A stretch of DNA of 11,208 nt. Origin: Candidatus Omnitrophota bacterium (GTDB taxonomy: Bacteria > Omnitrophota > Gorgyraeia > 2-01-FULL-45-10). Below the pieces are notes generated by a model. That model saw nothing but the letters and a program-made list of their open reading frames with translations. It searched no databases and was not told the origin of the DNA. Below, in pieces: positions 1 through 5,913 of the stretch. The stretch lies in contig JAUYDB010000271.1 in assembly GCA_030691985.1 (NCBI GenBank), forward strand, positions 1 through 11,208, in the 5' to 3' direction. Both the position numbers and the translations under genes were made by a program. Each line of letters starts with the position of its first letter. The first letter of the stretch is position 1.

Positions 1-926
1 GTTTTCAATATACCTATATCCTTGGTCTTTTCGAGCACAGTCATTATAAGGGCGCTGGAGATATTGAAACAAGCCACCGTCACTATTAAAGTCAGGATTA
101 TGAACATCACGGTCTTTTCTAATTTTATCGCCTCGAGAAGATTTCTGTTGGTATCTGCCCACGTCCTTACAAAATACGGAAAGCCAAGGGCCGCCTGCAG
201 ATCGCTTCTGACAGCCGCGACATTTAAAAGGTCGTCCACCTTTATCGCAGCGCCGCTGGCCATGTCTTTTATCCCCAGAAGCTCCTGGGCTTCGGTGAGG
301 CCGATATACACAAGATTCATATCATATTCATACATCCCTGAGGTGAATATGCCCTTTACTTTAAAATTTTTTCCTTCCACGCGGAAAGTCGAAATCATCG
401 ACATCAATTCCCGCGGTTTCGCGGCCGTCGGCGATACCAGAGACAGATTATCGCCTGTCCTGGCATTGAGTTTATCCGCAAGTTCGCTCCCGATAACGAT
501 CCCGCCATCGCCTAAATCAATAGACCCGTCTTTTATGTATTCCCCTATTCTCTTTACGCGAAGTTCGTCTTCGGGAATGATACCCTTCACCACAACACCC
601 ATGACGTTATCGCCTTTGCGGACGAGCGCCTGGCCGTTTAAGAAATAAGAAACCGCCGCAACGTGCCTGGTATTCAGTATCTTATCGGACAATTCCCCGG
701 AAGGTTTAATGCCGTAGTCGGATATGACCTCGATATGAGAGTATGTCCCGACTATCTTATCTTTCAGGTCCTTATCGAACCCGCTCATAACGGCTATGAC
801 TATTATGAGGGCGGCAACCCCCACCACTACGCCGAGAATCGAGATGAGGCTGACTAAGGATATGAATTTTTCCTTGACCGCTTTCGCGCTGAAGTAGCGA
901 AGGCTTACAAAAAGCTGCCAGTTCAT
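1..926 (-). CDS. lolC: LolC/LolE-family lipoprotein-releasing ABC transporter permease, partial (C-terminus beyond the left edge)
   Basis: This is the transmembrane subunit of the LolCDE-type complex, which extracts lipoproteins from the inner membrane using an ATPase partner (LolD). The frame is open from ATG at 926 to the window edge, giving 308 complete residues of an expected 400 or so, so about 100 residues are missing. The start reads MNWQLFVSLRYFSAKAVKEK and is followed by a first membrane segment (about residues 20-48, with ISLVSLISILGVVVGVAALI) and the family hallmark VMSGFDKDL. A MacB-like periplasmic domain spans roughly residues 50-260. A second hydrophobic segment begins near residue 273 (VMFIILTLIVTVACFNISSA) and leads into the FtsX-type core (EKTKDIGILK). 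The gene starts 12 bp after the lysS stop, so it is cotranscribed with lysS; only a weak AGGG lies upstream. A lolD ATPase gene would be expected beyond the edge. The family call is firm; LolC versus LolE cannot be decided here. Confidence 0.93.
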   Translation of the reverse strand, partial: MNWQLFVSLRYFSAKAVKEKFISLVSLISILGVVVGVAALIIVIAVMSGFDKDLKDKIVGTYSHIEVISDYGIKPSGELSDKILNTRHVAAVSYFLNGQALVRKGDNVMGVVVKGIIPEDELRVKRIGEYIKDGSIDLGDGGIVIGSELADKLNARTGDNLSLVSPTAAKPRELMSMISTFRVEGKNFKVKGIFTSGMYEYDMNLVYIGLTEAQELLGIKDMASGAAIKVDDLLNVAAVRSDLQAALGFPYFVRTWADTNRNLLEAIKLEKTVMFIILTLIVTVACFNISSALIMTVLEKTKDIGILK

Positions 927-938
927 GTCGTTTGCGCC

Positions 939-2411
939 CTATTTATTTTGGGGTTTCATCTGAGGGAACAGTATGACGTCTCTGATCGAAGGCGAATTAG
1001 TGAGTATCATAACAAGCCTGTCTATTCCTATGCCGAGGCCGCCTGCCGGAGGCATGCCGTATTCGAGGGCTGTGACGAAGTCCTCATCTATAGACCGTAG
1101 ACCGTAGACCGTAGACCGTAGACCGTCAACCCTGGCTGACAGATCCTCCTCGAATCTGGCTCTTTGTTCAATCGGATCATTTAATTCGGAATAGGCGTTC
1201 GCTATCTCCATCGCTCCCATATACAGCTCAAACCTGTCGGTCAAAAGCGGATTCAGTTTTTTGGTCTTAGCGAGCGGGCACATCTCCTTGAACATATCTA
1301 CTACGAATACGGGATGATTGCCCGCCTTCGGCTCCACCAGCTCGCCTACGATATTTATGATCTGTGTCCTCGAGACATCCTTGCCCTCTATCTCTATGCC
1401 CTTAGTCCTAAGCTTCTTTACCCACTCATCCTGATTATCTGCCGGCGTGATATCGAACTGCTCCTTCATCAGCTCCGCAAAAGATACCCTCTCCCACTTC
1501 GAAAGGTCTACGATCTTGCCCTGGTACTCAAGCTCGGTCTTTCCGAGGACCTTTTTGGCCACGTCAGTGATAAGCTCTTCGGTCAGCTTGATCATGCCTT
1601 CGCAATCCGAATATGCCTCATATACCTCGAGCATGGTAAATTCCGGGTTATGCCTTGTGGACATGCCTTCGTTCCTGAAAGATCTATTTATCTCGTAAAC
1701 CTTATCGAATCCGCCTAAGAGGAGCCTCTTCAGATATAATTCCGGCGCTATCCTGAGATAAAGATCCACGCCGAGGGCTTCGTGATGAGTCTTAAAAGGC
1801 TTGCCCGCGGCGCCCCCCGGCATAGGCTGCATCATGGGCGTTTCAACCTCGATAAACCCTTTTTCGTCGAGAAACTTTCGTATATGGGTGATGATTTTAG
1901 AACGCGCCAAAAACACGTCTTTTACGCCGTTATTGATTATCAGGTCTACATAACGCTGCCTGAGCCTTGTCTCGATGTCTTTCAGGCCATGCCATTTTTC
2001 AGGAAGCGGCCTTAACGACTTCGCGAGCATCACAACCTCTTTCATTATTACGGTCGGCTCACCGGTGCGCGTCTTGAAAGTATCGCCTCTTATTCCTACA
2101 ATATCTCCTATGTCGAGATTATTCAAAAATTTGAAATTCTCGAGGCCCAATATATCCTCTTTCGCGTATCCCTGGATCTTGCCGGTAGAATCTTTTATAT
2201 CATAAAAAAGGCTTTTACCGTGAGCCCTTATGGCCATAATGCGGCCTGCTAAAACGGCGGGCCTGCCTTCCTCAAAATTTTCTTTTAAGGCCTTTATTGT
2301 TGCGGAGACCTCAAACCTGCCGCCATAGGCATCTATTCCGCCTTTGGCTATATTTTCAAGCTTCAACCTTCTCTGTTTTATAAGCTCATTCTCTTCTAAA
2401 GGTTCTGGCAT
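939..2411 (-). CDS. lysS: Lysyl-tRNA synthetase, class II
   Basis: The enzyme charges tRNA-Lys with lysine using ATP, in the cytosol. It has 490 aa, the normal length for bacterial LysRS. An N-terminal OB-fold anticodon-binding domain occupies about residues 50-135 (AGRIMAIRAHGKSLFYDIKD). The class II catalytic core follows: motif 1 near 182-197 (DEKGFIEVETPMMQ), motif 2 near 236-262 (DKVYEINRSFRNEG, then RHNPEFTMLE) and motif 3 near 457-478 (GGLGIGIDRLVMILTNS). The ATG at 2411 lies 9 bp after the stop of the upstream sensor gene, and lolC follows after 12 bp, so the three genes form one operon. An oddity is that residues 429-441 are encoded by five perfect copies of a 7-bp repeat. They sit in the variable loop before the IDEDF segment, where E. 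coli LysS is about four residues shorter. Catalytic motifs are intact, so the enzyme is probably functional. Confidence 0.97.
   Translation of the reverse strand: MPEPLEENELIKQRRLKLENIAKGGIDAYGGRFEVSATIKALKENFEEGRPAVLAGRIMAIRAHGKSLFYDIKDSTGKIQGYAKEDILGLENFKFLNNLDIGDIVGIRGDTFKTRTGEPTVIMKEVVMLAKSLRPLPEKWHGLKDIETRLRQRYVDLIINNGVKDVFLARSKIITHIRKFLDEKGFIEVETPMMQPMPGGAAGKPFKTHHEALGVDLYLRIAPELYLKRLLLGGFDKVYEINRSFRNEGMSTRHNPEFTMLEVYEAYSDCEGMIKLTEELITDVAKKVLGKTELEYQGKIVDLSKWERVSFAELMKEQFDITPADNQDEWVKKLRTKGIEIEGKDVSRTQIINIVGELVEPKAGNHPVFVVDMFKEMCPLAKTKKLNPLLTDRFELYMGAMEIANAYSELNDPIEQRARFEEDLSARVDGLRSTVYGLRSIDEDFVTALEYGMPPAGGLGIGIDRLVMILTNSPSIRDVILFPQMKPQNK
1091..1125. repeat. Heptamer tandem repeat (TAGACCG x5) inside lysS
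   Basis: Five perfect head-to-tail copies of TAGACCG on the plus strand (35 bp) lie inside the lysS reading frame. Read as the gene (minus strand) the unit cycles through three frames and gives the peptide unit GLRSTVY, producing D-GLRSTVY-GLRS-I at residues 429-441. On the plus strand TAG would fall in all three frames, whereas the coding strand contains no stop. The unit has the same TAG+4 design as the repeat at 5502-5570. Confidence 0.95.
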
Positions 2412-2420
2412 TTTTGATTA

Positions 2421-5400
2421 TTACCGCTCTTTCTTTAAGATTTCCAAAAATATATCGACTATCCTCGGGTCAAAAGCGGTACCGGAACCATTTTTCAGCA
2501 TACCTATAGCGTCTTTTTTGAAAAATGCTTTACGGTACGGGCGGTTTGAGGTGAGCGCCTGATATACGTCTGCCACAGCGATTATGCGCGCCCCTATCGG
2601 GATCTCTTCCGCCTTCAAGCCCGCGGGATACCCTTTCCCGTCCCACCTCTCATGATGGTACAGGACAAGCGGAATTATGTCGTGCATGAACTGGATCGGC
2701 CTTATTATATCCGCGGCTATCTGCGGATGCTTCTTTATCTCTTCAAATTCCTTCTTCGTAAGCTTCGTCTTCTTATGCAGGATCCTGTCGCTTATACCGA
2801 TCTTGCCCAGGTCGTGCAGTACGGAGGCCTGCCTTATGCTCTCCAGCTCTTCGCGCGGCAGGTCAAGGACCTTCGCGATCTCGGTGGAGAAATGAACCGT
2901 GCTCTCCACATGTTCGCCCGTATAATGGTCCTTCAGCTCTATCGTTTTCGCGAAAGCGATGATCGACTCAACCAGGTTTTGCCTGCTGCGTTTCGTAAGT
3001 TTCTCGATCTTCTCTTTGAGAAACTTTACGTCTTCCGGATCTTCCCTCATGTCCGCGATAATGCCCTTTTCTTTCGCGACATCCGGCAAGGAATATATCT
3101 TATTGCCGCCGCTTTCTTTAACCTTATCAAGTATCTTCTCGGCCGCTGTGATCAGGTCTGTGCCTTTGGATATATTGCTTCCGGGATACGACGATACGGC
3201 TATGCTCATCTTCAGCCTGACCGCATGTTTATCATTGCCGAAATTGTAAACGCTGACAGCATTGAGAATCCTCCCGGCCATCAGAAGCGCCGCTGAAGCG
3301 CCGACACCCGGAGATACAATTACAAATTCCTCGCCGTCAAAACGAATGACGACATCATAGCGCCGCACCATCCTCTTAAGCTGCGCGGCCAACTGTTTCA
3401 GCACCATATCGCCGAACTCATGGCCATAGACATCGTTTATGGACTTGAAATAATCTATGTCGAGCATTATGACCGAAAGAGGATGGCCGTATCGCCTGGC
3501 GCGGTGGAACTCCGCCTCTATCGCTTCGCTTAAGTAATGATGGTTATACAGGCCGGTCTGCATGTCCTTCAACGCCATCTTGTTAAGTTTCCTGTTAGTC
3601 CTTTCAAGCTCTTTATTCAATTCTTTACGGGCCTTCTCCTCTTTTTTTCGTTCTTCCAGCATACCGGCATTCTCAAGCGCGACGGCGCTCGTTGCCGCCA
3701 GCCCCTGGAGCATGAATACGTCCTGTGAATCGAAAGGCAGTCCGTCTTTTTTGTTATATATCTCAAAACAGCCCAATAGTCCGCCTTTACCGCTGAGGAT
3801 TGGAATGCAGATAAGATTGCGCAGGCCAAACATCTTCTTTTTTTCCGGCAGGACCCTGGGATCAATTCCTGCGTCATTTGAGATATACGGCTTAAGGGTA
3901 TTTGCTGCCGAACCCGGCGCGTGTTCGCCGGGCTCGAACGTTAAGTTTATGAGATGGGACTTCCCTTTCTTATTGTACTCGGTAAATTTAATCTTTCCGC
4001 GCGTCATTAACCCTGAGGCGCCCGCGGCAGCGTCGACCAACTCCATCGCGGCAGCCACCATGGTCCGCATTATAACAGGCGCTTCGAGGATCGCGTTTAT
4101 ATGCTGACTTGTGCGCGACAAGACTTCCAGCTGGTAATCCCGCCTCAAGAGCTCGGCTTCAGATTTTCTGCGGCCGGTGATGTCCCGGCAAAACCCGAAA
4201 TTATACTCTTCGCCTTCGAATTCCATATAATTTATCGTCACCTCCACAGGGAATACGGTGCCGTCTTTCTTTCGGTGCCTTGTTTCAAATGTGAAAAAAC
4301 CCCGTTCTTTTAATTCCCTCCAATGAGAAGGCCATCGTTCATGCGGAAAATCAGGGTCTATATCCGGGATAGACATTGAAAGCAGTTCATCCCTGGAATA
4401 TCCCAGCGAACTGCATGCCTTGTCATTTGCGTATAATATCCGCGCGTCGCGGCCTATCCAGAACATTCCATCGCCTGCCCTTTCAACGGAAAACCGCGCA
4501 AGATGCGAAAAACCTTCCGCTTTCCTGCGCTCCTCCTCCACGCCTATAGCGGAGGCAATAATGCTTACGATCCTCTTGTCTTCATCGGTAGGGATAAAAT
4601 CGCGCTGGTAAACTGCGCACAGGCTTCCGACATATTCGCCGCCGAACTTCACCGGGCAGCCAACGTAGGTTTCCAATCTATAAAGCGCTACGTTCGGATC
4701 CGTCCTGGCGTATTCGGTCTCGGGCAAGTTCCGAACCACGGTTACTTCATCAACGCCTTTTTTTATGACATCATGGCAGATATGCCCATCCGCCTTATCA
4801 ACGGCGTTAAACCCTTGAGGGACATTCCACTGGCCGCGCGAACATAGCATTCCCTTTTCCAGCCGGTTATATAGCGCGCAATCGGCTGCCAGAAGTTCGC
4901 CGCATAGCGCCGTCAGGGTGTTTATATTAGCCAGTTGGTCCGGGCCGAAGTTCAAAAAAACTTCGTTTATCCGGGACAGCTTTTCTTCTGTCTGCTTACG
5001 GTCATTGATATCGCGCACAACCGCCATAAGACGGTACTTGCCTCCTATGACTGCGCGTTTCAGATTTATCTCTATCCAGAACGGCCTGTCGGCCTTATCT
5101 TTCGCAAACCATTCGAAAAGCTGCGGCTCTCCATTGGCTGCCTTTTCCAATAATTTGACCCCCTCTTCGCCGGTATACGGAAATTCGCCTGAGCTTATAT
5201 CGTTTATCGTCAGGTTTACGATCTCCTCTTTGGGATAGCAGAACATCTCGCACGCCTTCTCATTGACATCTATTATCCGCTTGGTGTCAATGTCATTAAT
5301 AAAGATGGCGTCGTTGGCGGCGTTGAATATCGCGCTGTAATTTGCCTCCTCCAAACGGCAAGCCGCCTCCTTGCCCCGCCTGGCCTCATCCTCCCTGGCC

Positions 5401-5471
5401 CTCAATTCACCAACCTCACGCCGCAGCCCATCCAGCTCGGCCAACAGCCCTTCTATCGTATGCTCTTCCAT
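2421..5471 (-). CDS. Multi-sensor c-di-GMP signalling protein: PAS-GAF-PAS-GAF-GGDEF-HD-GYP
   Basis: A 1016-aa protein with no signal peptide or membrane segment, so a cytosolic sensor. Domains in order: coiled coil (about 1-40), PAS (40-160, NDAIFINDIDTKRIIDVNEKA), GAF (165-315), PAS (320-440, GDGMFWIGRDARILYANDKA), GAF (455-605), helical linker (605-635), GGDEF (636-795) and HD-GYP (828-1016). The HD-GYP phosphodiesterase motifs are intact: HDLGKIGISD (886-895) and HHERWDGKGYP (939-949), which predicts c-di-GMP hydrolysis. The GGDEF signature reads D-G-E-E-F (712-716), with Asp replacing the first Gly. An RxxD inhibitory site is present at 703-706, and the FKSINDVYGHEFGD segment keeps the usual guanine-contacting Asn and Asp. 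Cyclase activity is therefore doubtful while binding is possible. AAGGCGG lies just upstream of the ATG. It is the first gene of an operon with lysS and lolC, driven by the promoter at 5647-5675. The ligands of the PAS and GAF domains are unknown. Confidence 0.95.
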   Translation of the reverse strand: MEEHTIEGLLAELDGLRREVGELRAREDEARRGKEAACRLEEANYSAIFNAANDAIFINDIDTKRIIDVNEKACEMFCYPKEEIVNLTINDISSGEFPYTGEEGVKLLEKAANGEPQLFEWFAKDKADRPFWIEINLKRAVIGGKYRLMAVVRDINDRKQTEEKLSRINEVFLNFGPDQLANINTLTALCGELLAADCALYNRLEKGMLCSRGQWNVPQGFNAVDKADGHICHDVIKKGVDEVTVVRNLPETEYARTDPNVALYRLETYVGCPVKFGGEYVGSLCAVYQRDFIPTDEDKRIVSIIASAIGVEEERRKAEGFSHLARFSVERAGDGMFWIGRDARILYANDKACSSLGYSRDELLSMSIPDIDPDFPHERWPSHWRELKERGFFTFETRHRKKDGTVFPVEVTINYMEFEGEEYNFGFCRDITGRRKSEAELLRRDYQLEVLSRTSQHINAILEAPVIMRTMVAAAMELVDAAAGASGLMTRGKIKFTEYNKKGKSHLINLTFEPGEHAPGSAANTLKPYISNDAGIDPRVLPEKKKMFGLRNLICIPILSGKGGLLGCFEIYNKKDGLPFDSQDVFMLQGLAATSAVALENAGMLEERKKEEKARKELNKELERTNRKLNKMALKDMQTGLYNHHYLSEAIEAEFHRARRYGHPLSVIMLDIDYFKSINDVYGHEFGDMVLKQLAAQLKRMVRRYDVVIRFDGEEFVIVSPGVGASAALLMAGRILNAVSVYNFGNDKHAVRLKMSIAVSSYPGSNISKGTDLITAAEKILDKVKESGGNKIYSLPDVAKEKGIIADMREDPEDVKFLKEKIEKLTKRSRQNLVESIIAFAKTIELKDHYTGEHVESTVHFSTEIAKVLDLPREELESIRQASVLHDLGKIGISDRILHKKTKLTKKEFEEIKKHPQIAADIIRPIQFMHDIIPLVLYHHERWDGKGYPAGLKAEEIPIGARIIAVADVYQALTSNRPYRKAFFKKDAIGMLKNGSGTAFDPRIVDIFLEILKKER

Positions 5472-5501
5472 ATCCGCCTTCGTGAAAGTAATTCAACTCT
5501 T

Positions 5502-5570
5502 TTTAGCGTGTAGCGTTTAGCGTATAGGAAAATCGTACAACTTACTATACGCTACCCGCTAAACGCTAAA
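5502..5570. repeat. Inverted heptamer repeat (hairpin) in the leader of the sensor-lysS-lolC operon
   Basis: The left arm (5502-5527) consists of phased heptamers TAGCGTG, TAGCGTT and TAGCGTA, then TAG. The right arm (5545-5570) is its reverse complement at 23 of 26 positions, across a 17-nt spacer. Because TAG recurs every 7 nt, the left arm places a stop in all three plus-strand frames and the right arm does so on the minus strand. The element lies between the operon promoter and the sensor start codon, so it would be transcribed as a long stem. No T-run follows it in the direction of transcription, so it is not a typical intrinsic terminator. Confidence 0.85.
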
Positions 5571-5646
5571 CTTGTTATCTGACTCAACTATGCTCAATAC
5601 GCGATTCGCATCCGCCCTGTAAGGGCAGGACTGTTTTTATATGTAA

Positions 5647-5675
5647 ATTATACTATTTTTTGCCTGGGAAGTCAA
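5647..5675 (-). promoter_or_regulatory. Sigma-70-type promoter for the sensor-lysS-lolC operon
   Basis: On the minus strand: -35 TTGACT (5675-5670, five of six consensus bases), a 17-bp spacer, and a perfect -10 TATAAT (5652-5647). Initiation is expected around 5640, giving a leader of about 170 nt before the ATG at 5471. The leader contains the heptamer hairpin and a short GCCCT/AGGGC stem (5614-5626). The REPIN-like element starts 10 bp upstream of the -35 box and places a T-rich tract there. This is the best promoter match in the window. Confidence 0.8.
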
Positions 5676-5684
5676 ATTTAGTCC

Positions 5685-5758
5685 AAAAAGGGGTCTGACC
5701 AAAAAGGGGTCTGACCCAATGCGTTTATGATGACGCGAATGGGTCTGACCCCTTTTTT
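5685..5758. repeat. REPIN-like palindromic element, copy 1, with a duplicated left half
   Basis: The left arm is AAAAAGGGGTCTGACCC (5701-5717) and the right arm GGGTCTGACCCC followed by six T (5741-5758), separated by 23 nt. Each GGGTC-T-GACCC arm is itself an odd palindrome, and the two arms pair with each other except at the central base. The first 16 bp of the left arm are duplicated immediately upstream (5685-5700). The spacer begins AATGCGT and ends GAAT. The nested palindrome resembles REP/REPIN elements mobilised by RAYT (Y1) transposases; no such gene is in the window. A- and T-runs flanking the stem could also let it terminate transcription. Confidence 0.85.
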
Positions 5759-5803
5759 GTTTATCAAGAATGGGAAGCTGCGATAGACAGATGCTTAGGA
5801 GTT

Positions 5804-5842
5804 AAAAAAGCGGCAGCACGCCCTTAAAGGGTGCGCTGCCGC
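5804..5842 (-). terminator. Rho-independent terminator of the dockerin protein gene
   Basis: A GC-rich stem-loop occupies 5810-5842. The outer arms GCGGCAGC and GCTGCCGC pair perfectly, and the stem continues through one A/C mismatch and one G-U pair to a CCCT/AGGG tip. On the minus strand the stem is followed at once by six U (5809-5804). It starts about 70 bp past the stop codon at 5914, the right place to end transcription of that gene. Confidence 0.88.
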
Positions 5843-5860
5843 GAGTTGAAAAGATGCGCC

Positions 5861-5911
5861 GATTACGCCCTTCGACAAAAGCTCAGGACGTAATCCTCAA
5901 GCCTGCCGAAG
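5861..5911. repeat. Imperfect inverted repeat of the CTTCGACAAGCTCAGG type
   Basis: The left arm (5870-5888, CTTCGACAAAAGCTCAGGA) is matched by the reverse complement of 5894-5911 (which reads CTTCGGCAGGCTTGAGGA) with a few differences. A perfect GATTACG/CGTAATC pair (5861-5867 and 5889-5895) overlaps it. From memory, CCTTCGACAAGCTCAGG-type inverted repeats are widespread intergenic repeats in many bacterial genomes. It abuts the stop codon of the dockerin gene (5914-5916) and precedes that gene's terminator. Confidence 0.7.
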
Positions 5912-5913
5912 AA

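Noticed and set aside
22..857. Plus-strand reading frames opposite the lolC gene
   Set aside because: The minus-strand translation shows clear LolC/E family sequence with membrane segments, so the plus-strand frames are antisense shadows.
1091..1125. CRISPR or minisatellite array
   Set aside because: The unit is 7 bp with no spacers and lies in an open, in-frame coding region, so it is a simple tandem repeat and not a CRISPR array.
5614..5626. GCCCT-GTA-AGGGC stem followed by T-rich sequence, as a plus-strand terminator
   Set aside because: The stem has only 5 bp, the T-run is 8 nt away, and no plus-strand gene lies upstream. It is better seen as a minor stem in the minus-strand leader.
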